The position numbers and the translations under genes were made by a program. The notes beneath the pieces are model-generated. The model saw nothing but the letters and a program-made list of their open reading frames with translations, was not told where the DNA came from and searched no databases. DNA of 64,000 bases. It comes from Puffinus mauretanicus. Its lineage: Eukaryota; Chordata; Aves; Procellariiformes; Procellariidae. Each line of letters begins with the position of its first letter. Positions within the stretch are counted from its first letter, which is position 1. Of this stretch, positions 1 to 12,556 are shown in pieces. The stretch lies in the NCBI GenBank assembly GCA_023333565.1, contig JAJKFH010003558.1, positions 124,001 to 188,000 of the forward strand, written 5' to 3'.

Positions 1-2539
1 ATATGCTCTGTATCAAACAGGATTTAGTGATTAGGAAAGCATTTGTAATCCATTGTTTGTGGTTACCAAATAATTTGGTTTGGCTTTAAAACCAGAGACT
101 GCTTTGTCAACCTATTTGAGAGTGCCCTGCTAGCTCTTTATTTCTTTAAGCGTTTGCTTAAAACATCTAGAATATTAATTAATGCGAGTCTTGGTGAAGT
201 AATTTAGCTGCAGATCTTTGGTAACGTGCTATTTCACTTGACAGCTCTGCGTTACTATGGTAACTACCAGTTGCACGTGTTTTAGGGAAATGTTTGTTCC
301 CTGTGGCCAATGCTGCTCTGATGTGGTCTAGGAGCCCTGAACATGGCACCCGCGCAGTGGAAAGACAGCAGCTGCGGAGTGGGGTTTCTTAGCTCTCCCA
401 GGATCACCAGCTTTAGAAAGCAGACCATCATTTCACCTTTAAACAACATTTTATAGCAGAGGAATACACAGAAGAATATACATTTTATAAGAGGGATCTT
501 TGAAACTGTACACATCAGGTAAGCTGTGGAAATCAGTAATTTGAGAGAAATTTGGGGAGCATAAGGATGTTTTAACAGCAATTGGGCTGGTGGCTTTGAT
601 AGCGGAAAAAGTCAGTGGTTGCGAGAGGCTGGACACCTTCAGACCCATAGAGAAAAGGGAAAAGTTACTTACAAGATCCATTTCTTACATCCCACCATGG
701 CAAATGCTGATGCCTGTGCTCGTGCTGAAGCAAGTGACCCAACAGGAGGACTTGAAATGACATGTATATGCTGTGTCCACAGCATTGAGCCTGCAGATAG
801 ATAGTATATTTCATTCAGAGACGGAACATTGAAAAGTGAGTTTTCTAGAACTGTTTAAGAAGAAGCAATGTTGTTTTGTATTGGAAATGGGGATGCGAAA
901 AAAACTGATTTCAAAGTAAATAGCTTTGATTTAACCCTAGTATATATGTTTGTACCATTTGATTTTAATGTATTTAATGAAATTCTTATTTAAATATAGA
1001 TTTATTATTAGAAGGAGGCCTGAAAAGCAGTTTACATATGGATTTTATTGTTTTTCTTGATGAAAAAGATTTAAAACAGTATTTCAGGTGACTAACAAAT
1101 TCTGAAAGGGTTGAGAAACAGGCACATATTTAGTAGCTATGCTATTTGATATGACTAACAAGATCTAGTCATTTGGATTAGAATTATTAAAAATTGTTTA
1201 AAAACCTAATTTATAATAAAAATTGGGCAGGGGCAAAACTTTACATGTTGCTGCTGAAAAGCTGCTTTTCCTTAACTGCTAGAGGAAGCAAAACAAACAA
1301 CTAATGAAATTCATCCTAAATACTGTTTTGAAGTGTACCAGTTCCAAGCTCTGATGCTAAAGAAAGAATATGAGTGAGCTACATAAACGAAGTATAAGCT
1401 TGTTTAATTTGCAATGAAATGAAGGTGGGAAGGACAGTGAGTACACGGGGGGTTGGGTTTAGAAATCAAAATGATTTTGGTAGATAAAATAATTAGGATG
1501 GCATTCAGAAAGAACAAGGGCAAGTGTTACAAGTGTTATCACTAATAAAAAATGAGGAAAGATGATGAGGCAGCGGTCCTTCAAAAAGGAAATTGGAGAA
1601 CACTGGACTACAAGATAAACTTCAGTAAAAAAAAAAAAAAAGTAATGCTGTGGTGAGAAAGGGAAAGAGCTTTGCAAGATGTGTATATGTGAGAATACCT
1701 ATAAATATGGGTGATAAATAGGGCCAGTGGAGCGTCTCGCCGCTGAGGCAGTCTGCCCCCCCCGCACAGACGTTATGGAGACAGACGCGAGTGTGCAGCA
1801 CAAAGTTGTTGGCCACCCAGCCTGAAGCCCTGGGCACCTGGAGAGGGCACACGCCAGAGATCTGGGCACAACTGGAAGCATCTCCTTTAAGTTAATGAGT
1901 CTATATAGTGTTCACAGATTCTTTGCTCAGTCACTGTGCAGTTTTCCAGTTCTTCACTCGCATGTGGTACTGCCTTCGCTCACCTCAGCTGCTCCTTTAT
2001 CCGGACTCAGCTGGTGTTTTCCTTTTCTGTATCCACTCGTGGCCACTTTCCATAACCTTCCTTATCTCTTTCAATTCTGCTTAGGTGGCAAATACTGTTC
2101 GTACTAATGGGAGAGGGTTCAGCCATTGGCTACTCCTGCTCGCTGTTGCCCATGGCAACAACAGGATATTTGTGGTGTAACAGAGCATTAATCTGACTGC
2201 TCAACGCAGCTTTGGTAAAGCTCAGCTGGAGTCTGTCCCAGGCTTGGGTATTGCCCTTAAGAAAGATGTAAATAATTGGAGGCAGTCTGGAGAAGACATT
2301 GAAAATGATCAAATATGACCAGTAAGGAAAGATCAGAGGATCTTGTGTTCTTTGGCCTAAAGACGACTGATGGGGCACACGATAATAATCCGCAGCTGAG
2401 TGAAAGGCTGCCATAAACTCAAACACTTTGCTACCTGCGCAAAGTGGGGAGGGTAAAAAGTAACGAGCTTAAATCAGAGCAAGAGATTTTAGCTAGATAT
2501 TGGGGAAGATGTTCCAATGGGAAGTGAAGTACTGGGAGA
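1..2539. other. Non-coding upstream flank, no recognisable feature
   Basis: AT-rich vertebrate non-coding DNA. Short open frames below 100 codons occur on both strands, but none has a recognisable domain, a splice context or compositional bias, so I treat them as chance. There is a pure A run of about 15 bases near 1627-1641. No recent transposable element is visible. Confidence 0.6.
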
Positions 2540-2656
2540 GGGACTGCCAAAAGAGACAGCAGTGGTCTTGGACAGGCATTTGTCGCAGGAATTACAAAGG
2601 ATGAGATGATCTCTCAAGGTCCCTCCCAATTGTGCTTTCTTTGATTCTGTAACTCT
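2540..2656 (+). mobile_element. Probable decayed CR1 3' end
   Basis: The stretch ends with the wording typical of avian CR1 3' ends: a GATGATCTCTCAAGGTCCC-like block followed by a TTTGATTCTGTAA tail. The upstream half is badly diverged and I cannot align it confidently. The element is in + orientation, 5'-truncated like nearly all CR1 copies, and older than the other CR1 copies here. An unrelated chance match over the last 50 bases is possible. Confidence 0.5.
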
Positions 2657-5600
2657 ACTGTTTTTGTTTCTCTCCTTATTTTACTTTCTTTTAGAATAGT
2701 AAGCTGTATTCTAATATTTTAAAGCTCTGGGAGACTGTTTTTTTAACAGCGCGTGTTTATTTATGAGGATCCACAGGGAAGTTATTTTCCTATGGTCACT
2801 GTGTGGTGACACCTTTAAATAAGGCAGACACCTGCTCTCAGTGAGCCTTTCTTGCTGGAAAGTAGGATGAGTAATACTGTAATATATGACGAGGAAAAAA
2901 CATAAAAATGTGTTTGTGGCCTGCAGTTAAAGCTTCATTTTAAGCAGAGAGAAGGATGTTGGCCTGCAGCCCTCTGGGTGAAACAGAGGTAGGAACGACA
3001 CCTGGTGTTCGGAATTTTTTACAGGATTTCTTGGCTGGGGATGGGGACCAGCAACCTGAGTAGGGAAGATGGGTACTAAGTCAAAGAAGGGAACAGGAGC
3101 AGGACAAAGAGCTGTCGTTTAGGAACGCAGCTGGGATGAACACAGTGGAAGAAACAGAGAAAAGGATGTTAAGCCTGAGGGACAGAAAGAAGACAAACCT
3201 GTGTGTCCAAGTCCATGGCCTTGCCTGGTGCTGTACAGTTCCACCTCAGATACACGTGAGCTTTGATTGATGCCGATGAGTTGTCATGCGCCTCTTGGCA
3301 GAATACTAGCTTGGATCCCAGGACAGCAGGCACCTTGGTGTGGTGACGCTCCTGGGCTGCTAAGCCCTGCACTGATACAGCTAGACCTGGAGCTAGTTCA
3401 TACAGCGCTTGTGTGGGGATCTCTGTACCAGGTTGGACTGCATGTGCCCTGAATTTCACTCTTCCTTTACAGCCAGCAAATATATGTGAAACTCAAAGGC
3501 AAAGCATCTCATTCATTCCCTGGTCATATACTTTGTCACCTGCAGAAAGCAAAGCATCCTAATATTGAATCAGTTACTCAGCTAGCTCCAGTGGCAGGTT
3601 TGTACAATGGACTAAGAGCATCCAGAAGTGCTATGGAGCTCTGTGGATTATCAGCAGGATACTACTCATCTCGCAAGTACTTCACGAGTTTATTAGTATT
3701 TGTGAAGTGATTGGATACTGTTGCAAGCAGTCTCACAGAAAAGCCCATAATAATTCCTTGAAGGAAGGGCTTTACAATTTGCAGAAAACCACCCTAAGGT
3801 CTGTAAGCTAAACTTGTCTCAGTGAGTAGAAAGAATAACAATTTATTGAATGTTACCCTTTCTATATGTTGACTCAGGCACCGGCTCTCCAGAGACAAAG
3901 CAGATGTAACTGAAGGCTGTCTCAGACTGCGTATACAAGCTAACCTTAATTCTGGCATCTTCTGACATTTAAAAATTTGCAGCCTGAATAACGTAGAGAC
4001 AAGGCTAAGTCAAGGCAGCCATCAAGGACAACAGACTGCTGGGAGAAACAAAATTGCCTTACCTTTTCAGCCTGTGCTGCAGACCAGGAAAGCCAAACAA
4101 TCTACGTGTTGCTGCTGCTGAGGAAGCAGCAGCGTGTGGCAACACCTACCCCAGGTCAAAGCTGGCTGCTCCAGCTGGACCAGCACCTATCAGCCCATTT
4201 CCTTGGCAGCAGGAGAGCAGCAAGCCTGGCTGCCTGCTGTCCTGCCTGGCAGCTCCCTCCTGCTTCCCATGGCAGGCGCATCAAAGATCTCACCAGTGTC
4301 TTGCCCCAGTTCTTCTGTTTTGCCCACGCTGTGGGCAAATGGAGGAGCACTGCGTTTCAGCTTTGATGTCCAGCTCCTCCTAATCTTTTCTGGTACTGAC
4401 AAATAGCCAAAGCTCAGTCATGTGGAAGTATCAGAGCATGGGCATGCTTGAAACGTGTTGAGGTTGAGGAGAACAGACTTCTTCACCTTCACTGCACCCA
4501 AGCTGCAGAAGCACTGGTACAACCGCCTGCGACTGCTACCATGGCTCAGGGGTTATCTGTGCAGCTGCTTGTGCAGCCTTCTCCCCCCACCCCTGCCAAT
4601 TAATCAGAGGATTTGCATGTTCAGGCTTGTTTGACCCCTGGTGAAAGTCTTACAGAAGAGCCAGGCTATGTGGGAATGTGGAGAGGGAGTACTTAACAGA
4701 AAAAGAAGAAATGGTAGAGCAAGGGAAACTCTCAGAGCAAAGAGATAAGGCTGAAAGAAGAGAGGTTAAGCTTGGAAGGGTGCAAGGGAACAGAGAAAGA
4801 AAAACACAACTACTGAGTTATGAAGTAAAAATTAGCCTCATAAATAGACATATTCAGCAGCCTCCTCTGAATTGGTTAACTCATTAACTCAGCCAGAAGA
4901 ACAACTATGGGATTCTTTATGCCATACAGCTTGAAAGATAACATCTCTGCAATCTGGATGCAGTGCACAGTGGGCCTCAGAACCTGCTCTGTGGATTACA
5001 GCTGACACACCTGGTCGTAAACAGAGCAAGATGTAGTGAAGACTGTGGGATTTCAAAGTATTATTTTACATCACGCAAAGGGCATGAAAGCTATTTCTGT
5101 TCCCTCAGCCTTGGGGTACCTTTATCAGATGACCTAATAATAATAATAATAAAAAAATCTGGATTAAGTGGCTATAAAGCTCTTTTATTTAGTTCATTTT
5201 TCAATCTGTAATAAGATTCCTCATGAATGGGTGGAAATAAGTTAGGCAGATCCTACCAGATCTATTCCAGGTAGCTAATCCACTCTTGCATTTGAAATCT
5301 ATTTGTTAAGGAAGCATTTTTAATTTAGACCAAAAAAAGAAGTAGGATTAGGTTGCTGTGTATTCTATGGTACTTCTTATATAAAATAATAGCCAAATGG
5401 CTTTTCCTTTACAGATACTGCAGTTTGCTATGTGAGCTCTACTCCTACTAATCCATTTGAAGTGAAAATACATCACAACCTACTGCTTGTGTTCATTTTA
5501 TTGAAGTAAATGCAGCAGTCCCATATAATTTCATATGGCCTTGTAGCTAATGAGGAAAGATGATCTAAATGGTGTATTACAAAGATCACTGTGTAACACT

Positions 5601-6095
5601 CTACTATATTGAATGTTTCATCTTTACTTTTTCAACACATCATTTCAAAAGGTGTCTGAAGGTTTCCACACTGAGGAATAGTCAAGGTAATTCAAAGGGG
5701 AACCCACATAACAAAAGTATGCCTCTAGCATTTGTAAAATTATTAGCATAATGAATTTCCTGTTATGCTTTGCTTAAGGAATTAGCAGCACATGAAATAC
5801 CAGAATGATTTACATATTTTGGCCACTATGTGTCGTAATGTAACAAACTTTTTGCAGTTTTTCAAATAGGTCATAAAATATAAATTGTTGAATGTTGACT
5901 TTTGTGGCAGAGGTTACAGGTACCACAGTGAAGTCAGACTTACGTGGGAAACACAGAGAACTCATTGTCATTGCAAGCATTTGCTACCTTTGAAGTCCTT
6001 CATGTGGCAGAGGACTTGAAACCTTTGAAAAATCAAAAGAGAGATTCTGGCTTCCTTACTGACCGGTTCCTTACTTACCCTGGTCCCTGTTTGAT
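2657..6095. other. Non-coding flank with short GC-richer patches
   Basis: No gene is recognised. A somewhat GC-richer patch at about 4054-4410 has overlapping frames of 86-109 codons on + and shorter ones on -. They are rich in Ala, Pro, Ser and Cys and look like compositional frames. A TAA triplet run sits near 5137-5150. The rest is AT-rich and unannotated. Confidence 0.55.
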
Positions 6096-6625
6096 TACCT
6101 CAAATACTGTGTTCAGTTTTGGGCCCCTCACTACAAGAAGGACATGGAGGTGCTGGAGCGTGTCCAGAGAAGGGCAACGAAGCTGGTGAAGGGCCTGGAG
6201 CACAAGTCTTATGAGGAGGTGCTGAGGGAACTGGGGTTGTTTAGCCTGGAGAAGAGGAGGCTGAGGGGAGACCTCATCGCACTCTACAACTACCTGAAAG
6301 GAGGTTGTAGCGAGGTGGGTGTTGGTCTCTTCTGCAAAGTAACTAGCGATAGGACGAGAGGAAATGGCCTCAAGTTGTGCCAGGGGAGGTTTAGATTGGA
6401 CATTAGGAGAAATTTCTCTACTGAAAGAGTGGTCAGGCCTTGGAACAGGCTGCCCAGGGAAGTGGTTGAGTCACCATCCCTGGAAGTATTTAAAAGAAGT
6501 GTAGATGAGGCACTTAGGGACATGGTTTAGTGGGCATGGTGGTGTTGGGTTGACGGTTGGACTCGATGATCTTAGATGTCTTTTCCAACCTTAATGATTC
6601 TAAGATTCTATGAGTCTATGATTTT
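6096..6625 (+). mobile_element. CR1 LINE, 5'-truncated, 3' end intact
   Basis: A chicken-repeat-1 (CR1) non-LTR retrotransposon fragment. It contains the end of the ORF2 reverse transcriptase reading frame, open for 128 codons at 6144-6530. That frame shows the CR1 C-terminal signatures [41 protein letters not shown] and [17 protein letters not shown]. The 3' UTR follows, with GATGATCTTAGATGTCTTTTCC and an irregular ATTCTATG-type tail at about 6590-6625. The element is 5'-truncated and cannot move by itself. The open frame is a remnant of ORF2 rather than a host gene. The long surviving frame suggests moderate age. Confidence 0.93.
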
Positions 6626-9600
6626 TCTATGAACTCCAGAGGGTGATATGTTCCTACTAACCTAGAACTTCATCCTTTTCTCTTCAGCTTCTAACAATCT
6701 GCCTTTTACTCCACGATCAGTAAAGACTGCTCTGAATAAACTAAAAACTGGCCTTGATTACCACTGCCATGTCTTCTTTCTCCTTCAGAAACATGTGCTT
6801 GTGCCCTTATTTGTGCCCTGTCTTGTTTGGGCTTCTGGGATCATGGCATTATTTTATTCATGTTCTCTGATGACTCCATTGGGCATGGCTCTAAGTATAT
6901 GACATCCCTTTCCATATGACATTGTCTTTGTTAGACTGCCATCTTTTACCTACTGACTCGCAGATGTCTTTGATCATTCTCTGTGACTGCCAATTTTTAT
7001 TACCATGATGATTATTGATTTGTTTTGGAGTAGCACAAACATGACAATTTGCACAAACCAAAGAGAAAGTCTCTCTCCTCAAGAGTTTGTAGTACAAGCA
7101 ATTCGTTGCTTGCTCCCTGACAAACAAAGAAAAACATGCTTCACACTCTCAGTCTTCTGTTATATCAATATTTTTTTGCAAGAAATCCTCGTGTTTGTTA
7201 ATTGACAAAAAACATTATCTAATGATGCTCCACAATGGTCCTTTGTAGCAGATTAGTTTCTATCTTGCTTACAGTTGGTTCCAATATATTATTGGTCTGT
7301 GGTTCCATTACATTAACACTATTACAACATAAGGGCTGTAGAGTTTCTATAACTGATTGCATACCAAATCTGCAAACTGATCTTCCCCAGGCACTATAAG
7401 AGTTGGCATAAAGACCCTTTTCCATGTTCTCTTGGCACAGGCTGACTTGAGGATACTCTTGGGAAATGGGAATGAGGAGACGTGTCCCCTGTGTTTGCCA
7501 GGATGCTGCTAGGTCTTTTTAAGAAACGCACAAAGGTAGCATAAAACTGCTTCTGAACACCTACCTCTGACCACCTCTTGCATGCATATTCTCTTAAACT
7601 TTGAAACTAATAGTAGGTGTGTGTATTTATATTTGTGGGAGCCTGAAGAACAGAAACAGAAGGAAGATGTGACAAGAGAGAGAAACGTGAAACTTTCAGG
7701 CATTCTTCTGCATTGCACTCTAATTAAGACCTTATTCTTTCTACTTTTAAATTGTGGCACCTGTATTTTTAAATAAACTTCCCTTTATGTATGAATTGAT
7801 AAAGTAGTTTCAGATAGGTGAAGAAGATTGAGCTCAGGATGTCTGGCCAGGTTGGTTTTTGCTTGGAGGCTAGGCTATCCGTTCCTGGACATGTCAAGAG
7901 GCATAGGTGTAGAGGTAAGATGTGTACTCGTGCTTTGCACATGTATGTAGATAGTATTTTGCTTCCATCTCCAAAGACTTCTACTTTTCTTGCCATTCTT
8001 GTGATTTATTTTATATCATGGGGACATTTCTGGGATATTTTCTATAAGATTTCACTTCAGGGGTCATACTGTCCTCTCCTTCAAAATTCCTGCTTTTCAC
8101 AGTACTTTATAGAGAGAAATGCCCTTTAGCCAGATAACTTTGCTGCTTCTCTGTTTCAAGATTCCTTTGAGGCATCAGTATCATTATTTAAGAATTCATT
8201 GAATAAAACATCATGGTCTTCTGGGCACATAATGGCCTCTTTAATTTATTACTAACGAGGTCAAGGAAATCCTGACAAGACTGCCGTGGAACTTATGGCT
8301 CATGCTTTGAATGCCATCTAGTGGTGTGACGATTTGCGCAGCTCCAGCGGTACTAAAAGGGAAGCGGGCAGCTTCTCATGCTACTACCCCTGCGATCCAT
8401 AGCCACGAGGCAGGGATACCTGTGACGAACTGAAACAAATACAGTGTGATGAATTGTTAGCATTAGTGGAAGAAGATGAAATGGCCCTGGGACACCTAGG
8501 AATAAAGCTTGGCCCGACTGTTCTTTATTCATTTCTTAGAAGTATTCAAGCGTCTCTGCAGGAATATTAATGGTTACTAAATTCGCCACAATGGTTTGTG
8601 GAAACCATTACACAGCCAATTTTCTCTTCTTCCTATACTTTACAGTGCACGTACGATATCCATCTTTCTTACTAATCTGCAAAATGCAATAGTTCACAGA
8701 AATTGGAACGAATCAGCAGCCTCTTCATGGTTTTATTTACAGTGGGCAAACCTGTACATTTGATTTGCACAGCTGCAAAAGCCAGATTGTTCTTCCCTTA
8801 ATCTTTTGCACTGGCTATCGAGATTGGGTATCAGGACAAACCAGAGCATGGCATCTTTGGGACTGCTAGTCTTTGCTGCCTTGATGCTTCTCTGCTATAA
8901 ATCAGGGAAACTCAATCTGCAGAAAGTGAGCCCTACCCCCCCTTCAGCTGCTCCAATCTACGCTGGCTAAGAGCAATTGCCCACCTGTAAAGAGTGATTG
9001 GCAAAGGCTACCAAACTCGTGGGGCACAGACTCCATGCCATGCACAGCTTTCTAACTAGCAAGCAGGACAGAGATTTCTGGCCACTCTTGGAGCTCTGCT
9101 CTGACCTGTCTTCCTATGCTGATCCTTACCTCAGGTCTAAGCTTTTGTTCCTGCTCTTGTTTCTTGCCCCTGTTGTCCCATTTGCTGCTACTGACTAGGC
9201 AGCTCAGATCTTGGCCCAGGTACCAAAATGTGCTACGCTGGATCTGGGGCTGGTGTGCTTCTGGCCTCAGCCTGCCCTGAACATGAGGTTTCTTTCCTAT
9301 CTGTTGGCTTGTTCACTGATGTAGTGATGTGAGCAGTTTTTTCTGCTGCAGAGGAAGTGCAGAGAGTGACAAACGATGGCATCATTACACAACTACTGTG
9401 ACAGAGGTCATCAGTTCTTCCCTAGTGCTTCTCTGAGCTTTTGTCTTTTAATATTGAATTATCCTCTCCTTCTACCTTCTATATATAACCAAGAATAAGG
9501 ATTGCCTTCTCTACTAGTCATTTACTATGTACTTCCATGAAGTAATTTGTAATATCTTAAAATAGATTGGGAATTCTGTGGCATGTTCTAGGGCTTCTGG

Positions 9601-9797
9601 AAGAGAATTACAATGAAAACTAGCGTGCACCTAAACTTCAGGGCGAAAGGCATGATTTTACTTTGAACATTTTAACCATTTTAACATTTTGACTGATCAA
9701 ATATAAAGGATGAGTTCACAGTCCATGGATATTCAGTTTTTGAGCAAGGCTTTGTCTTCGTGAGAGAAGTCTCTCAATGAGAGACTGAATCAATGAC
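6626..9797. other. Non-coding flank, nothing recognised
   Basis: AT-rich sequence between two CR1 copies. A 103-codon + frame (7818-8129) and an overlapping 75-codon - frame have no recognisable domain. A slightly GC-richer block at about 8800-9300 has a 66-codon frame that I do not recognise. No RNA gene or recent repeat is seen. Confidence 0.55.
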
Positions 9798-10692
9798 AGA
9801 TTCAAATAGAATAGAACAGAACTGAATAGAATAGAACAGAATAGAATAGACTATTTCATTTGGAAGGAACTTACAACGATCATCTAGTCCAACTGCCTGA
9901 CCTCTTCAGGGCTGATCAAAAGTTAAAGCATGTTATGAAGGGCATTGTCCAAATGCCTCTTAAACACTGACAGGCATGGGGCATCCACCACCCCTCTAGG
10001 AAGCCTGTTCCAGTGTTTGACCACCCTCTTGGCAAAGAAATGTTTCCTAATATCTGACACAGCTTTGAGCCATTCCCATGCATCCTACCACCAGATCCCA
10101 GGGAAAAGAGCTGAGCACCTCCCTCTCCACTTCCCCTCCCCAGGAAGCTGTAGAGAGCAATGAGGTCGCCCCACAGCCTCCTCTTCTCCAAACTAGAGAA
10201 ACCCACAGTCCTCAGCTGCTCCTCACAGGACATGCCTTCCAGCCCTTCCACCAGCTTTGCTGCCCTCCTCTGGACACATTCAAGGACCTTCAGGTCCTTC
10301 TTAAATTGTGGGGCCCAGAACTGCACACAGTGCTCGAGGTGAGGCCGCACCAACGCTGAATACAGCGGGACAATCACCTCTTTTGACCGGCTGGCTGTGC
10401 TGTGTTTGGTGCACCCCAGGATGGGGTTTGCCCTCTGGGCTGCCAGGGCACACTGCTGGCTCATGTTGAGCCTGCTGTCAGCCAGCACCCCCAGATCCCT
10501 TTCTGCAGGGCTGCTCTCCAGCCACTCCTTTCCCAGTTTATACTTTTACCCGGTGTTACTCCATCCCAGGTGCAGAATCCAGCATTTTGATTTGTTAAAT
10601 TTCATGCCATTAATGATTGCCCAGTGCTCCAGTCTATCTAGATCCCTCTGCAAGGCCTCTTGTCCCTCAAGAGAGTCAACAGCACCTCCCAA
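9798..10692 (-). mobile_element. CR1 LINE (about 0.9 kb), reverse orientation
   Basis: Read on the - strand this is a CR1 copy. A 190-codon frame (10488-9916) contains [56 protein letters not shown] and [21 protein letters not shown], all diagnostic of the C-terminal part of the CR1 ORF2 protein. The frame then changes register near the C-terminus, so it is a broken copy. On + the element begins with a TAGAATAGAACAG-rich pentanucleotide tail at about 9798-9850, which is the 3' tail of this CR1 subfamily. The 10490-10692 part also resembles CR1-type repeat text and I include it in the same insertion. The 5' limit is approximate. Confidence 0.9.
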
Positions 10693-10976
10693 AAAAATGA
10701 TTCTGTGAATTGCTTTGATAGTACTTCTTTTTTCCTGAAATTAAATGTCCTTTCCTGTCTGTGATCTATCTACCAAAATCTTACCAGACCAAAATCAGAG
10801 ATTACAGTAGGGGTGGAGAATCTAATTAATCCAAACTTTATATCTCTGTTCAAAAAATGCTACCTTATTTCAAGTATACCATACAATCCATGTGTACCAC
10901 ACAAACTCATGTTCCACAAATCAATGGAAAAAATTAGATATATTCTAACTATTTCAAAGTTGCTTACCTTTATTTA
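10693..10976. other. AT-rich spacer
   Basis: Short AT-rich interval between two CR1 copies. It contains a 74-codon frame with no recognisable content. Confidence 0.5.
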
Positions 10977-11095
10977 TGGAGAGAGTCCAGTGAAGGGTCA
11001 CCAAGATGATGAAGGGACTGGAGCATCTCTCCTATGAGGAAAAGCTGAGAGAGTTGGGACTGATCAGCCTGGAGAAGAGAAGGCTCAGGGGGATT
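10977..11095 (+). mobile_element. CR1 LINE, left part of a split copy
   Basis: Contains the CR1 ORF2 tail text GAGAGTCCAG...ATGATGAAGGGACTGGAGC and GGAGAAGAGAAGGCTCAGG. It stops abruptly after AGGGGGAT. The CR1 sequence resumes at 12238 with ATCTTATCAATGTATGTAAGG, exactly where the family sequence would continue. The two parts are therefore one CR1 copy interrupted by the insertion at 11096-12235. The last five bases (GGATT, 11091-11095) are the left target duplication. Confidence 0.9.
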
Positions 11096-12235
11096 TGATG
11101 TGAGCAGCCATAAGGGCAGCCTGGTGAGAGGAGGGAAATAACTGAACGAAAGAAAATGCCTGCCAGCCTCGGAGCTGTGAGCCTGGGAACTAGGCCTTGG
11201 AAACAGAAACATCCTTGAAAAGTGCAGCTGGCATCTTTGAAGTATAGCTGGGGTACCTAGAAACCGGAGACATCTTAAGATACCATCGATAAGCGCAAAA
11301 ACCCAAAGAAACTGTAACAGCAACACATCATCTTAAAAAGTGGAAACAGTCTGGGAAAATAAAATCGGTCTGAAAGAATAGAAAACAGCATCATATATCG
11401 GCTGTCTAAGGTGAAAAATTAAAATTAACAGCATCTACTGACTACTCGGAGTGGTGATGTCCTATGCCATCTTACGGCTCTATGATATAAAAAGGACTTA
11501 ACTTTTATCCAGAATGGAGCTTCTCTCTGTGAGAACTTCCTGTGATGCATGTACTTTTCCTTTGCTAAAGAGGTTGAATTCCTCACAAACTTTCTACAAG
11601 GTCTTAGACTCTCACTGGGGACACCTGGCTGACTCCAGACTCTGTGACACAGATCAGCTTTGAAGTGGGACTCTGCCTGTTTATCTTATTCGTCCTCCTT
11701 TGGGCCCGGTTTTGGGGTTGGTTTCGTTTGTCCTCCCACCTCTGGGATGGTTGGGTTGCCCTCTTGTCCTCCCCTTTGGGATGGAAATCTGTCCAATTCA
11801 CTTGACACCATTATTATATATACATGTAAGTCATCTATCATAATTATATCTGCTGCTGTATCGTTGATAAGTTGTATCACGAATGGTAAGTTTCTAGTAA
11901 CCTGGAATAGTATATACCTACTTGACTGTTGCTGTTATTTGTTGTTGCTATACAATTGGTTTGTTGCTATTATTAACTGCTGCCATACTATTTGTTGATA
12001 CTATATTATTGATTGCTGATGGAAATTTGTAATAGCTCGATATGTATACATATTTTCCTTCATAAACATAGGTATATGCTAGTGGTGATTTTTTTTGGAA
12101 TTTGTGGTAATCTGTAATAAAGCAGAGAAATTTAGAGTATAAAAGCCTCTGTGTCCTGTGTATTATGGAATCCTACAAACCCATGTTTATGGTTTCTACA
12201 CACCCACAGGCTGTGTAACACTTTAGGTTGTGACA
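11096..12235 (+). mobile_element. LTR-like insertion (probable solo LTR) inside a CR1
   Basis: A 1140-bp insertion that begins TGATG and ends TGACA, so it has the TG...CA ends of retroviral LTRs. It is flanked by GGATT (11091-11095) and GTATC (12236-12240). The uninterrupted CR1 family reads GGATC here, so each flank is one substitution away from a 5-bp target duplication. Inside, in + orientation, there is a GATATAAAAAGG TATA-like box near 11480-11492 and a TAATAAAG polyadenylation signal near 12113-12120. I see no gag, pol or env frames, which fits a solitary LTR left by recombination. The 112-codon frame at 11660-11998 has no recognisable domain. The family name is not known to me. A non-retroviral insertion is the main alternative. 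Confidence 0.68.
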
Positions 12236-12556
12236 GTATCTTATCAATGTATGTAAGGGAGGGTGCAAGGAGGACGGAGCCAGGCTCTTTTCAGTGGTGC
12301 CCAGTGCCAGGACCAGAGGCAGCGGGCACAGGCTGAAACACAGGAGGTTCGCTCTGAACATCAGGAGACACTCTTTCACTGTGAGGGTGAGCGCTGGCAC
12401 AGGTTGCCCAGAGAGGTTGTGGAGCCTCCATCCTTGGAGATATGCAAAAGCTGTCTGGGCATGATCCTGTGCAGCCGTCTCTAGGTGGCCCTGCTTGAGC
12501 AGATGATCCAGAGGACCCTGCCAACCTCAAGTCTTCTGTCTTTCTGTGATTGTGTG
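12236..12556 (+). mobile_element. CR1 LINE, right part of the split copy
   Basis: Continues the CR1 copy begun at 10977. Typical 3' text follows: GGGAGGGTGCAAGGAGGACG, TTTTCAGTGGTGCCCAGTGCC, TGGCACAGGTTGCCCAGAGA and CTCCATCCTTGGAGATATGC. It ends with TCTTTCTGTGATTGTGTG, a short CR1 tail. The first five bases are the right-hand target duplication of the inserted LTR. Confidence 0.92.

Noticed and set aside
4054..4410. Overlapping 86-109-codon frames
   Set aside because: Several registers are open at once, with Ala/Ser/Pro/Cys-rich content and no domain. They look like compositional frames.
6144..6530. 128-codon + strand frame as a host gene
   Set aside because: It is the CR1 ORF2 C-terminus followed directly by the CR1 3' UTR and tail.
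9916..10488. 190-codon - strand frame as a host gene
   Set aside because: It is the remnant C-terminal part of the CR1 ORF2 protein with register changes, in a 5'-truncated element.
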